DNA from: Microbacterium sp. SL75
GTDB lineage: Bacteria > Actinomycetota > Actinomycetes > Actinomycetales > Microbacteriaceae
Assembly: GCF_026625865.1 (NCBI RefSeq)
Contig: NZ_CP113067.1
Coordinates: 1,302,001 to 1,366,000 of the forward strand
Direction of reading: 5' to 3'
Length of the DNA stretch: 64,000 nt
Shown here one piece after another: positions 36,889 to 47,708 of this stretch. The position numbers were made by a program, and so were the translations under genes. Each line of letters begins with the position of its first letter. Position 1 is the stretch's first letter. Under the pieces are notes generated by a model. It saw only the letters and a list, made by a program, of their open reading frames with translations. It did not search any database and was not told the origin of the DNA.

Positions 36889-37553
36889 TCGTCGACGACG
36901 AGGCCAACCTCAGCGACCTGCTGCGGATGGCGCTCGAGAACGAGGGGTGGGACGCCCGCACCGCCGCGAACGGTCAGGAAGCGCTCGGCACGATCCGGGA
37001 GTTCGGCCCCGACCTGCTCGTTCTCGACATCATGATGCCGGGGCTCGACGGCATGGAGCTGCTGACCCGTATCCGCGCCGCGGGCAACGACGCTCCCGTG
37101 CTGTTCCTCACGGCGAAAGACGCGGTGGAGGACCGGATCGCGGGCATCTCGGCCGGGGCCGACGACTACGTCACCAAGCCCTTCAACCTCGAAGAGGTCG
37201 TCGTGCGGCTGCGGGGAATGGCCCGCCGTCACGTCGCGGTCGTCGCCGACGCCGATCCGCGGCTGCGCGTCGGAGACCTCACGCTCGACGAGGAGTCGTA
37301 CGAGGTCGAGCGCGGCGGCATCCCGATCAAGCTCACCGCGAGAGAGTTCGACCTGCTCCGCTACCTCATGCAGAACCCGCGACGCGTGCTCAGCAAGGCG
37401 CAGATCCTCGACCAGGTGTGGAGCTACGACTTCGGCGGGAACGGCAGCGTGGTCGAGATCTACATCTCGTACCTGCGCAAGAAGATCGACACTCTCGGCG
37501 ACCCGCTGATCCACACCGTGCGCGGTGTGGGGTACTCGATCAAGACCGTCTGA
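36831..37553 (+). CDS. OmpR/PhoB-family response regulator
   Basis: Response regulator of about 240 residues. Receiver: ALIVDDEANLSDLL, phosphorylated Asp in LLVLDIMMPGLDGMELL, switch Thr/Lys in LFLTAKD and VTKPFN. The winged-helix domain contains LTAREFDLLRYLMQNPRRVL and VVEIYISYLRKKID, ending GVGYSIKTV. The start is uncertain: ATG 36831 (MASRPAP) or 36819, neither with a ribosome site; the former begins closer to the domain. Its stop overlaps the kinase ATG. Likely target: the divergent ABC exporter. Confidence 0.92.
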   Translation: MASRPAPLTRPDGSPVRALIVDDEANLSDLLRMALENEGWDARTAANGQEALGTIREFGPDLLVLDIMMPGLDGMELLTRIRAAGNDAPVLFLTAKDAVEDRIAGISAGADDYVTKPFNLEEVVVRLRGMARRHVAVVADADPRLRVGDLTLDEESYEVERGGIPIKLTAREFDLLRYLMQNPRRVLSKAQILDQVWSYDFGGNGSVVEIYISYLRKKIDTLGDPLIHTVRGVGYSIKTV

Positions 37554-38995
37554 TGCGCGTTCGATGGACGCTGCGGCGCACCCTCGTCGTGGGGACGAGC
37601 GTGCTCGTCGGCCTCGCCTTCTTGGTGATGAGTGTCGCCACCGTCGTGGCACTGCGCTCCTTCACGCTCGACCGGCTCGACCAGCAGGTGCGCGAGGGTC
37701 TGTCGTTCGCCGTGGGGCGCGACGGCTCGGGCGGGCCCTTCGGCGGGGAGCGTCCCCCTCAGCGGGATGCCGGTGCCCCGGCGCCGCGCATCGGCACCCT
37801 GCAAGCGGTGGTCGACGGTGCGGGCGGGGTCCTCGTCTCGAGTTACACACGCTCGGATGGCACGGTGGTCGCGCTGACGGACGAACAGGTCGCGCTGCTG
37901 CGATCGGCGGTGCCGACCGACCGGACCCCGACGACCGTCGACCTCGGGGGCGACCTCGGGGCGTTCCGCGTCGCCGCGGCCGAGAACGACGGTGCGACCG
38001 TGTTCGTCGGCAGCTCCCAGGCGGATGTCACCGCGACCACCTCGGCGCTGACCGTCATCCTCGTCGCGGTGTCAGCCGTCACGCTGATCGTCGCGATCCT
38101 GGGGCTGTCGCTCTTCGTGCGGCGGAGCCTGCGACCGCTCGACCGTGTCGCCGCGGTCGCGCAGCGCGTGTCGACCCTGTCGCTCAGCGCGGGCGCGGTC
38201 GACATCCCCGATCGGGTCGCTCCGGCGGACACCCGCGTCGACAACGAGGTGGGACGCGTCGGCTCGTCGCTGAACGACCTGCTCGGGCACGTGCAGTCCT
38301 CCCTCGTGGCGCGGCAGCACAGCGAGGACCAGCTGCGACGCTTCATCGCCGATGCGAGCCACGAGCTGCGCACGCCCCTGGCGAGCATCCGCGGTTACGC
38401 GCAGCTCTCGCTCGGCGAGGACGCACCCATGACGCCGACCCAGGCCCGCTCGTTCGACCGGATCGAGTCGGAGGCCGAGCGCATGGCATCCCTCGTCGAC
38501 GACCTTCTGCTTCTGGCGAGACTGGATGCCGGCCAGCCCCTGAGACGCGAAGAGGTCGAGCTGACCCTGCTCGCCGTCGACGCCGTGAGCGATGCGCAGG
38601 CGGCGGATGCGACGCACGAGTGGCGTCTCGATGTCGCAGACGACGACCTCATCTCGGTCACGGGCGACGAGAACCGCCTGCGACAGGTCGTCGCGAACCT
38701 GCTCCGCAACGCGCAGACGCACACGCCGGCGGGCACGACGGTGACGTTGTCGCTCGTGCGCGAAGGTGCGGAAGCCGTGCTGCGCGTGACCGACACCGGC
38801 CCGGGGATCGATCCGGGCGTCGCCCGGCGGCTGTTCGACCGCTTCGCACGCGGCGACGACTCCCGCAACCGCGATGCCGGGAGCACGGGCCTCGGACTGT
38901 CGATCGCGGAGGCCATCGTCACCGCCCACCGCGGGTCGATCTCGGTGGAGAGTCGGCCGGGGCGGACGGTGTTCGAGGTGAGGCTTCCGGTGTGA
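37553..38995 (+). CDS. EnvZ/PhoR-class sensor histidine kinase
   Basis: 480 residues. Two membrane helices (about 10-35 and 163-188) flank an extracytoplasmic sensor domain of ~125 residues. A HAMP domain follows (RRSLRPLDRVAAVAQRV), then HisKA with RRFIADASHELRTPLASIRG and an ATPase domain with RQVVANLLRNAQTHTP (N-box), DTGPGID and GSTGLGLSI. The ATG overlaps the response-regulator stop (TGATG). Signal is unknown; link to the ABC exporter is by position. Confidence 0.93.
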   Translation: MRVRWTLRRTLVVGTSVLVGLAFLVMSVATVVALRSFTLDRLDQQVREGLSFAVGRDGSGGPFGGERPPQRDAGAPAPRIGTLQAVVDGAGGVLVSSYTRSDGTVVALTDEQVALLRSAVPTDRTPTTVDLGGDLGAFRVAAAENDGATVFVGSSQADVTATTSALTVILVAVSAVTLIVAILGLSLFVRRSLRPLDRVAAVAQRVSTLSLSAGAVDIPDRVAPADTRVDNEVGRVGSSLNDLLGHVQSSLVARQHSEDQLRRFIADASHELRTPLASIRGYAQLSLGEDAPMTPTQARSFDRIESEAERMASLVDDLLLLARLDAGQPLRREEVELTLLAVDAVSDAQAADATHEWRLDVADDDLISVTGDENRLRQVVANLLRNAQTHTPAGTTVTLSLVREGAEAVLRVTDTGPGIDPGVARRLFDRFARGDDSRNRDAGSTGLGLSIAEAIVTAHRGSISVESRPGRTVFEVRLPV

Positions 38996-39067
38996 GCTCG
39001 GGCGCCGGGGGGAGGCAGGTGGTCCCGGCGTCACATGGCGTGCCCCGCGACGGGTTCGCGAGACGCG

Positions 39068-41005
39068 TCAGCCGATGAGGCTCGGCTGCAGGTCGCGCAG
39101 CGTGCGGTGGTGCGTCATCCGCGTGACGCCGATCGCCGCGATCAGCACGCCGCCGACCATCCACGCGCCGAGCACCAGCAGGTCTTGGCCGACTCGCGAG
39201 ACGTCTCCGCCGTACATGACCTGCCGCATGGCATCCACGACGTATCCCATCGGCAGCACGTGGTGCAGGGCGGCGAGGGGCTCGGGCAGGGTCTGCCACG
39301 GGAACGTGCCTCCGGCGGTGACGAGCTGCAACACCATCAGCACGAGTCCGAGGAACTGCCCCACCGACCCGAGCCAGACGTTCAGCGCGAGAACGATCGC
39401 CGCGTACGTCGCCGAGGCGAACAGCAGGATGCCGAGGGCCGCCCAGGGGTTCGCGAACGAGAACTGCAACGCGAAGGCGAGGATCGTGAACAGTCCCACC
39501 ATCTGCAGGGCGCCGAGCCCCGCGGGCGTGAGCCAGCCCGCGAGAGTCACGCGGAAGGGCGAACGCAGCGCCGTGACCGCGCGCTTCGACACCGGCTTCA
39601 CGATGAGGAACAGCGCGTAGATGCCGATCCATCCGGCCAGGGCGGCGAAGAACGGGGCCAGCCCCGCGCCGTAGTTCTGCGCCTTGGTGACCGAGGTCGA
39701 GCCGACCGCGACGGGGTCAGAGATGGCCGAGGCCTGCGCCTGGCGAGTGGCCTGATCGGAGTCCGGGATCTGGTTCACACCCGCCGCGAGGCCGTCGCGC
39801 AGCTGCGTCGCACCCGTCGAGAGCTGGGCGATGCCATCGTCGAGCTGGGTCGCGCCGTCGCGGAGCTGAGCGGATCCGTCGCGGAGCTGGGAGGCTCCGG
39901 ATGCCGCGGTCGCGGCGCCGTCGGCCAGCGTCGAGGCGCCGTCGGCGGCGCTGGCGGCACCGGTGGCCAGGGTGGCGCTTCCCGAGGCGACCTGGCGGGC
40001 GCCGTCGTCGAGCTGGTCGATCTGCGTGACCGTGTCTTGCACGCGCGAGTTGGCGGCCGTGAGGCGCTCTCCGACGGGGTCGAGACGCGTGAGGATCTGG
40101 TCGATGCGGGCCTGGTCGAGCCCCGCGTCGGCCAGGGCCTTGGCGATGTCGGTGCGCGCCTGGGGGAGCTGCGACGCCGCGTCGCCGGCGACGGAGCCGA
40201 CCTGGCGGGCCGCCGCGTCCAGGCGGTCGACGCCTCCGGCCACCTGCTGGGCGCCGTCGGCGACGCGGGCGGAGCCGTCGCGCAGCTGTGCGGTTCCGTC
40301 GCGCAGCTGATTCGCGCCCGCCGACAACTGCGCGTTGCCGTCGGCCAGCTTCGCGGCGCCCTCGGCGAGGGTGGTCGAGCCGGTCGAGAGCTGCGACGAG
40401 CCGTTCTTCGCGCTCGCGAGACCGTCGACGAGTTGGGTCGCCCCGTTCGTGGCATCCACGAGCTTCACCCGGATGGTGTTCAGGGCGTCGAGCAGCGTCA
40501 GACCGGCCTCGTCGACGACCTTCTTCGCCACCGACGACTGGATGCGGGCCACGGCCTGGGTGCCGATCGTGGAGGCGAGGTAGTTGTTGGCGTCGTTCGT
40601 GCGCAGTTCGATGTCGGCCTGACGGGGCGTCGAGCTCGAGAGCGAGGCGACGGCCTCGGTGAAGTCGGCCGGCAGGGTCACGACGAAGTCGAAGTCGCCC
40701 GCCTGCAGGCCGGCGTCGGCCTGGTCGGGCGACACGCGGTGCCACTCGAAGGTGTCGCTGTCGAGCAATTGCTCGGCGGCCTCGTCGCCGAGATTGCGCT
40801 GCTGACCGTTGACGTCGGCCCCCTGGTCGTCGACCACGAGGGCGACGGGGACGTTCGACAGATTGCCGTAGGGGTCTTGGTTGGCCCAGAGGTAGAGGCC
40901 GCCGTACAGGATGGGGACCGCGAGCAACGCGATGAGGGCGATCACCGACATGCGGGTCGAGGTGAGGCGGCGCAGCTCCGCCGTGATCATCTGCGGGATC
41001 TTCAT
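39068..41005 (-). CDS. YhgE/Pip-family membrane protein
   Basis: 645 residues. One N-terminal membrane helix (about 18-38), a long extracytoplasmic region (40-425), then five helices near the C-terminus. The external region contains many QL-x-DG-x-A-type repeats (QLRDGTAQLRDGSARVADGA and similar), predicted to form long coiled-coils as in phage-infection protein Pip and ABC-2-like exporters. Substrate is unknown. The ATG at 41005 overlaps the stop of the ATPase-like gene (ATGA). Operon: TetR, ATPase-like, YhgE. Confidence 0.9.
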   Translation of the reverse strand: MKIPQMITAELRRLTSTRMSVIALIALLAVPILYGGLYLWANQDPYGNLSNVPVALVVDDQGADVNGQQRNLGDEAAEQLLDSDTFEWHRVSPDQADAGLQAGDFDFVVTLPADFTEAVASLSSSTPRQADIELRTNDANNYLASTIGTQAVARIQSSVAKKVVDEAGLTLLDALNTIRVKLVDATNGATQLVDGLASAKNGSSQLSTGSTTLAEGAAKLADGNAQLSAGANQLRDGTAQLRDGSARVADGAQQVAGGVDRLDAAARQVGSVAGDAASQLPQARTDIAKALADAGLDQARIDQILTRLDPVGERLTAANSRVQDTVTQIDQLDDGARQVASGSATLATGAASAADGASTLADGAATAASGASQLRDGSAQLRDGATQLDDGIAQLSTGATQLRDGLAAGVNQIPDSDQATRQAQASAISDPVAVGSTSVTKAQNYGAGLAPFFAALAGWIGIYALFLIVKPVSKRAVTALRSPFRVTLAGWLTPAGLGALQMVGLFTILAFALQFSFANPWAALGILLFASATYAAIVLALNVWLGSVGQFLGLVLMVLQLVTAGGTFPWQTLPEPLAALHHVLPMGYVVDAMRQVMYGGDVSRVGQDLLVLGAWMVGGVLIAAIGVTRMTHHRTLRDLQPSLIG

Positions 41006-41616
41006 CGGGCGGCCTCCACCGTCTCGTCGAGGGCGTCGATCATGGTCTTCGAGGCGTGGCCCGCGACCACGAGCACGGCGTACCCGCGCTCGGCGAACTC
41101 CTCGGCGATACGCCACCAGGCGAGCGGTTCGCCGCCGTGGCGGTCGGGGGCGACCAGGACGAGCCCCTCGACGTCTTTGCGGAGGGCTGCGAGTTCGAGC
41201 AGCAGGCGCACCCGGGCTGCGGGCTCGACGTTGCCGATGGCCACGTTCGCGAGCGACTCGAGCCCGATGCCCTCGAGCCAGCGCGCGGCGGAGAACGGAT
41301 TCGGGGCGTGGCCGGCGAACATCAGCTCCTCGGCGACGACCCCGGTGACGGTGACGTTCGACTCGGGTTCCGAGACCACGGGGGCATCGACGAGCGCGAC
41401 CCGGCGGCGGATGCCCGAGGAGTCGGAGCGACCGTCGAGGGTCACGGTGCCGCTGTCGACCTTCATGCGACCGGATGCCACGAGGCCCAGCACCGTGGGG
41501 CGCTGCTCGGTCTCGGCGACGACCAGGGTCGCGCGGCCGGTCTCGTACGAGGTCGACGTCTCCGGAAGGGCACTGTGCGCGCGGCCCTTCGCGACGGCGT
41601 TCAGGACGACTCTCAC
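41002..41616 (-). CDS. degenerate ABC-ATPase-like protein
   Basis: 204 residues arranged like a short ABC ATPase, but with its key motifs replaced. The Walker A position reads AETEQRPTVLGLVASG (no GxxGxGKS/T), the signature position reads NVEPAARVRLLLELAAL, and the Walker B position reads GLVLVAPDRHG with no Asp-Glu pair. The segment SGTVTLDG and the fold order are retained. It probably cannot hydrolyse ATP and may be a structural or regulatory partner of the YhgE protein. The GTG overlaps the TetR stop (GTGA). Confidence 0.65.
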   Translation of the reverse strand: MRVVLNAVAKGRAHSALPETSTSYETGRATLVVAETEQRPTVLGLVASGRMKVDSGTVTLDGRSDSSGIRRRVALVDAPVVSEPESNVTVTGVVAEELMFAGHAPNPFSAARWLEGIGLESLANVAIGNVEPAARVRLLLELAALRKDVEGLVLVAPDRHGGEPLAWWRIAEEFAERGYAVLVVAGHASKTMIDALDETVEAAR

Positions 41617-42218
41617 TGCGCCTCCAGGTCGGGGTGCTGCTCCAGCAGGGTGCGGGCTTCGGTCCACGAGAGTCCCGCGATGCTGAGGACCGCGCATACC
41701 GCGATCGAGCGGGCCGTCGACGAACCGGCATCCACCCGCGACACGACCATGCGGCCGGTCTCTTCGAGAAGGCGCGCGAGGGTGGCCGCGGGAAGATCGG
41801 TCCGAAGTTCTCCGGCCTCCTGCCCCCGGCGCACGATCCCGTCGATGCGACGCCGCAGCGGTGCGAGAGCGTCGGAGGTCTCGGCGAGGTGCGCGTCGTC
41901 GAGGGCGAGGGCGGCCGCGGCCTGCACGTGAGCGGCTTCGCGCCAGAGCTCGGATGCCAGGCGCGCGAGCGCGACGCGGGAGTCGGCGTCGTCGACGCGA
42001 TCGGCGATGGCGTTGAAGCGGGTCGCTCCGGCGGCGATGACCTCGCGCACGATGGCGTTGCGGTCGTCGAAGTGGCCGTACAGGGCGCGGCGCGAGAGGC
42101 CGGCGCGGCGGGCGATCGTGTCGATCGAGGCGCGCGGGTCGTGGCCGATGGCGGCCGTGGCGGCGTCGAGGATGCCGGCGCGGTTCTCGACGGCGTCGCG
42201 GCGGGTGGGGGTGCTCAC
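41613..42218 (-). CDS. TetR-family transcriptional regulator
   Basis: 201 residues. Helix-turn-helix: GILDAATAAIGHDPRASIDT and IARRAGLSRRALYGHFDDRN; the helical ligand domain follows. First gene of the TetR-ATPase-YhgE operon, hence probably the sensor of whatever YhgE handles. GTG 42218 is chosen because TACACT lies 7 nt upstream and a near-palindrome just beyond it; starts further upstream would fall on that operator. Confidence 0.88.
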   Translation of the reverse strand: MSTPTRRDAVENRAGILDAATAAIGHDPRASIDTIARRAGLSRRALYGHFDDRNAIVREVIAAGATRFNAIADRVDDADSRVALARLASELWREAAHVQAAAALALDDAHLAETSDALAPLRRRIDGIVRRGQEAGELRTDLPAATLARLLEETGRMVVSRVDAGSSTARSIAVCAVLSIAGLSWTEARTLLEQHPDLEAQ

Positions 42219-42225
42219 GGAGGCA

Positions 42226-42231
42226 AGTGTA
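42226..42231 (-). promoter_or_regulatory. -10 element of the TetR-YhgE operon, leaderless
   Basis: Reads TACACT on the minus strand, 7 nt before the GTG at 42218. Confidence 0.5.
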
Positions 42232-42236
42232 CGCCG

Positions 42237-42260
42237 AAAGTGCACGCGTGTGTGCAACTT
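42237..42260. promoter_or_regulatory. TetR operator candidate
   Basis: Arms AAAGTGCAC (42237-42245) and GTGCAACTT (42252-42260) are inverted around 6 bp, 7 of 9 positions matching. It covers the spacer and -35 region of the TetR promoter, as expected for autorepression. Confidence 0.6.
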
Positions 42261-42350
42261 ATCGTCGTCGGCTCTCGCTCACGGGTGCGGCCCTGTGCTC
42301 CGCATCGTGGTCCCTCGCTCGCTGTGTGTCGGAAGGGGACGGCCGAGAAC

Positions 42351-42388
42351 GACGGAGCCCGCGGCGCCGAGGCGTCGCGGGCTCCGTC
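42351..42388 (-). terminator. argG terminator
   Basis: GACGGAGCCCGCG (42351-42363) pairs over 13 bases with CGCGGGCTCCGTC (42376-42388). It begins 13 bp after the argG stop on the minus strand. Confidence 0.75.
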
Positions 42389-42401
42389 GAGGTGGTGCGT
42401 G

Positions 42402-44576
<2,175 letters not shown>

Positions 44577-44591
44577 TCACCGCAGTTCATG

Positions 44592-44610
44592 GAACGGTAC
44601 CGTATCGTTC
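44592..44610. promoter_or_regulatory. TetR operator candidate
   Basis: GAACG and CGTTC (44592-44596, 44606-44610) flank the region and the 10-bp core ACGGTACCGT (44594-44603) is a perfect palindrome. It sits where the -35 boxes of both divergent promoters should be. Confidence 0.65.
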
Positions 44611-44613
44611 TGT

Positions 44614-44619
44614 TATGTT
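44614..44619 (+). promoter_or_regulatory. extended -10 element of the hydrolase gene, leaderless
   Basis: TATGTT with an upstream TG (TGTTATGTT, 44611-44619) ends 6 nt before the GTG at 44626. Confidence 0.55.
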
Positions 44620-44625
44620 GTCAAG

Positions 44626-45864
44626 GTGAAGACCCCCCGCCACCAGGGAGTGCGGTCCCGCACGGCCCGTGTCATCCTGACCCTCCTCGCCGTGCTGACG
44701 ATCGGCTACACGGTCGTGGCGCAGCTGCTGGCGATCGTCCCGGTGTCGTGGACCATGTGGATCCTCCAGACGGAGGTGACGCAGTTCGTCGTGCTCCTGA
44801 TCGGGCTGTTGCGTGACACGCTCGGCATCTGGAACCTCGTGGTCGCGGTCGTCGGTCTCGCCTGCGCGGTCACCCTCTGGCGGTCGCGTCGCGGCATCCG
44901 GCACCTCCCGTTCTGGCTGACCGTCAGCGGAACCGCCGGCACGGTCGGTGTCGTCACCACCACGGCGCTGCTGGTCGCCTCGATCGGCTCGCTCGGGGTC
45001 GGGGTGAGCCCGCTGCTTCCCGCGCTGCCGTTCACCGGTCTCGGCAGTGGCCCGAGCCGCACGGTCACGCTCGGCACGGCGGACACGACCACGCTCCAGG
45101 CCGATCTGTACCTCCCCTCGGGCACGGCTCCGCAGGCGGGGTGGCCCGTCGTGGTCTCGATCCACGGCGGCGGGTTCTCGACCGGCACCCGTGGGCCGAA
45201 CGCGTACACGGGCTTCCTCCCCGAGCACGGTTACGCCGTGCTCGACGTCGACTACCGTCTCGCTTCGTCGACCTTTCACGCGTGGGACACGCAGGTCGCC
45301 GACATCGGCTGCTCCCTGGCCTGGATCGCCGGTGACGGACGCGCAGAGCACCTCGATCCCGACCGCATCGCCACGCTGGGACTTTCGTCCGGCGGCAACC
45401 TCGCCGTCAACGCCGCGTACATGTCGGCGGACGGTTCCCTCACGTCGAGCTGTTCCCCGCCCGGGACACCGCTCCCCACCGTGCGCGCCGTGGTCGCGGG
45501 GTACCCCGCCGTCGATCTCACCGGGATCGGGGATGCCACCGCGATCGCCCGTCAGGTCGAGCAGTGGTACGTCGGAGGCACTCCCGCGCAGTACCCCGAC
45601 CGCTACCGCTTCACCGACTCGGCGACCCACATCACGGCGGACTCCCCGCCCACCCTGATCTACCAGGGCACTCGCGACCACCTCGTGCTCGCCGATCGCA
45701 CCCGCGACTTCGCGGATCTGCTGACCGAACGCGGCATCGTAAACCGCTACGTCGCATACCCGGGCCTGGAGCACGGCGCCGGCGACACCAACGGCACCCT
45801 GACCGCCGCCGCCGAGGCCAGTCGGCAGCTCGCGCTCGACTGGCTGCAGCGTTACGACGGCTGA
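44626..45864 (+). CDS. membrane-anchored alpha/beta hydrolase
   Basis: 412 residues. Three N-terminal membrane helices (about 14-40, 62-82, 98-125) then a hydrolase of the carboxylesterase/BD-FAE type. The oxyanion motif is VVSIHGGGFSTG, the nucleophile Ser is in LGLSSGGNLA, the Asp follows PTLIYQGTRDHLV, and the His is in YPGLEHGAGD. Substrate is probably an ester met at or outside the membrane. GTG 44626 is fixed by the -10 hexamer 6 nt upstream; earlier in-frame codons lie on the operator. Likely repressed by the divergent TetR. Confidence 0.87.
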   Translation: MKTPRHQGVRSRTARVILTLLAVLTIGYTVVAQLLAIVPVSWTMWILQTEVTQFVVLLIGLLRDTLGIWNLVVAVVGLACAVTLWRSRRGIRHLPFWLTVSGTAGTVGVVTTTALLVASIGSLGVGVSPLLPALPFTGLGSGPSRTVTLGTADTTTLQADLYLPSGTAPQAGWPVVVSIHGGGFSTGTRGPNAYTGFLPEHGYAVLDVDYRLASSTFHAWDTQVADIGCSLAWIAGDGRAEHLDPDRIATLGLSSGGNLAVNAAYMSADGSLTSSCSPPGTPLPTVRAVVAGYPAVDLTGIGDATAIARQVEQWYVGGTPAQYPDRYRFTDSATHITADSPPTLIYQGTRDHLVLADRTRDFADLLTERGIVNRYVAYPGLEHGAGDTNGTLTAAAEASRQLALDWLQRYDG

Positions 45865-46006
45865 CGCGGCCGACGCGTGAGACGGCGCGGACCGGTCGGC
45901 GCCGCGCCCGTCGGGCCGATGAATCGTGGAGCGAGCACGGTGCCGGGGCTCGGCCGCCCGCGAGACAGCCGACGGTTCGCTCCCGGGCGGGGGCGACACC
46001 GGCGGA
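45865..46006. other. intergenic region, nothing recognised
   Basis: 142 bp between the convergent hydrolase and DeoR genes. Very GC-rich with short inverted repeats but no convincing terminator stem. Confidence 0.35.
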
Positions 46007-46759
46007 TCAGACCCGCACGTCCTCGACCCCGGCGCGTGCCGCTGTCGCGAGCGCCCTCGAATCGGCCTGAGCGGTCGTCACGACGGCGTCGAAGTCGGCG
46101 ATCGAGGCGATTCGGTACGAGCCGGTGCCGGGGAACTTCGTCGCGTTCGCGACGAGGATCGACCGGTCGGCGGCTTCGCGCATGCGGCCCTTGATGCTGG
46201 CCTCGTGCGTCAGGTCGGTCACGACGGCGCCCTCGGGCTTGACCCCGGCGCTACTGATTACGGCGACATCGGCGTGCACCCGGGCGAGCGCCTCTTCGGT
46301 GAGCGGGCCGATCAGCGTCCGTGTCTTGGCGCCGAGCATGCCGCCCAGCAGGATCAGCGTCACGACGTCGTCGTCGCGCAGGGCGTCGAGCACGGCCAGG
46401 CTGTTCGTGATGACCGTGACCGGTCGCCCACGCAGGTGCCGCGCCAGTCGCATCGTGGTGATCCCGATGTCGAGCAGCACCACCTGGCCGTCGGCGATCA
46501 GTCCCGCCGTGGCGCGCGCGATGGCCTCTTTCTCGCGAGTGTCGTCGTCGAGCTCGCCGCCCCCGCCCGGTGCGCGGGTGCGGGCGACGGTCGCCCCGCC
46601 GTGAACGCGGCGCAGGCGCGCACCCAGCTCGAGACGTTCCAGATCGCGACGGATGGTCGTGCCGCTCACGTCGAGCAGACGTGACAGCTCGTCGACGGTC
46701 ACGCTTCCGACGGCTTCGAGCCGTTCGAGGATCGCCGCCTCGCGTTGATGGGTCAGCAC
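46007..46759 (-). CDS. DeoR-family transcriptional regulator
   Basis: 250 residues. The DeoR helix-turn-helix VGSVTVDELSRLLDVSGTTIRRDLERLE and RRVHGGA precede a DeoR-type sugar-phosphate sensor domain (DIGITTMRLARHL, VITNSLAVLDAL, HEASIKGRMREAA). Members often sense glycerol-3-phosphate or sugar phosphates. The GTG start has AAGGAG 6 nt upstream. It diverges, only about 30 bp away, from the small TOBE-like reading frame and GDPD gene, which it probably controlled as part of a glycerophosphodiester system. Confidence 0.88.
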   Translation of the reverse strand: MLTHQREAAILERLEAVGSVTVDELSRLLDVSGTTIRRDLERLELGARLRRVHGGATVARTRAPGGGGELDDDTREKEAIARATAGLIADGQVVLLDIGITTMRLARHLRGRPVTVITNSLAVLDALRDDDVVTLILLGGMLGAKTRTLIGPLTEEALARVHADVAVISSAGVKPEGAVVTDLTHEASIKGRMREAADRSILVANATKFPGTGSYRIASIADFDAVVTTAQADSRALATAARAGVEDVRV

Positions 46760-46966
46760 GTCCACTCCTTCACGGGTTGGGTATCGCGCGTGGAGCGCGT
46801 CGTGCCGCACGGCCCCTTCCATCGCGTGCGCGTGCGCCGCGACGATGCGACCCTCGACGCCTTCGTGCCCGGGCCGCCGCCCGCGGTCGGGGCGATCGAG
46901 TACGCCTCGGTCGCCTCCGCCCTGGTGTACCGCGACGGTCTGCTCGTCGACCGGGTGACACGGTGA
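46745..46966 (+). pseudogene. TOBE-like C-terminal remnant of a UgpC/MalK-type ABC ATPase
   Basis: A short in-frame stretch, RVERVVPHGPFHRVRVRRDD through YASVASALVYRDGLLVDRV, looks like the last TOBE module of a sugar-type ABC ATPase. It has no plausible start of its own (first GTG at 46790 lacks a ribosome site; 46745 would overlap deoR), but its TGA overlaps the GTG of the GDPD gene (GTGA), the junction expected of an operon. Interpretation: the upstream part of an ugp-like operon has been deleted, leaving this 3' end against deoR. A small intact gene is the alternative. Confidence 0.45.
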
Positions 46967-47673
46967 CGGCGCGCGCCTGCGCCCATCGCGGGGACTCGGG
47001 CGTCCTGCGCGAGAACACCCTGCCGGCGGTGCGGTCGGCGCTCGCCAAGGGCGCGGCGGTCGTCGAGATCGACGTGCGCCTCACCGCCGACGGCGACGTG
47101 GTCGTGCTGCACGACCCCACGCTCGAGCGGCTGTGGGGCGATCCGCGCGAGATCGAGAGCGTCCGCACCGCCGAGCTCCTCGCCCTCGTCGAGCCCGACC
47201 ACCGGCCACCCCTGCTCGCCGAGGTACTGCCCCTGTTCGCCGCCGGCACCAGTCGGCTGGTGATCGACATGGATGCCGCCCACCCGGCCGCGCCCGCCCA
47301 CGCGGTCGTCGCGGCAACAGGCGTCGTCGTCGACTGGTGCGGTCACCTCACCGCCATGCGCGTTCTGCGCGAGATCGATGCCGACGCACGCATCTGGCTG
47401 CCCTGGGGGCAGGAGGAGCCGCCCACCGCTGCCCACCTCGCGGAGCTGTCCCCGGTGCTCGTCAACGCGCCGTTCCCGATCGTCGATCACCGGTTCGTCG
47501 AGACCGTCCACGACCTGGGACTGCCGGTCACGGCGTGGACGATCGATGACGAGGGCGATCTCACCCGGGCGCTCGACCTCGGGATCGACACCATCACCAC
47601 CAACCGCCTCGATCGCCTGCAGGCGATGATCGTCGCGCGCTCGGCATCCATCGACAAGGAGCCGAACCGATGA
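46963..47673 (+). CDS. glycerophosphodiester phosphodiesterase
   Basis: Hydrolyses glycerophosphodiesters to glycerol-3-phosphate and an alcohol. 236 residues, TIM barrel. Catalytic and metal residues: AHRGDSG (His, Arg), ENTLPA, EIDVRLTADG (Glu, Asp) and VVLHDPTLER (His). No signal peptide, so it acts in the cytoplasm on imported substrate; yet no importer remains beside it. GTG start overlaps the TOBE-like remnant stop. Its stop overlaps the ATG of the phosphatase gene that follows (ATGA). Confidence 0.9.
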   Translation: MTARACAHRGDSGVLRENTLPAVRSALAKGAAVVEIDVRLTADGDVVVLHDPTLERLWGDPREIESVRTAELLALVEPDHRPPLLAEVLPLFAAGTSRLVIDMDAAHPAAPAHAVVAATGVVVDWCGHLTAMRVLREIDADARIWLPWGQEEPPTAAHLAELSPVLVNAPFPIVDHRFVETVHDLGLPVTAWTIDDEGDLTRALDLGIDTITTNRLDRLQAMIVARSASIDKEPNR

Positions 47674-47708
47674 CACCCTCGTAACTCTCGGCGGCCCACG
47701 AACTGGCC

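Noticed and set aside
39600..40700. DNA-level tandem repeat array in the YhgE gene
   Set aside because: The repetition is at protein level (Gln-Leu/Asp-Gly coiled-coil units) with diverged codons, not a DNA satellite.
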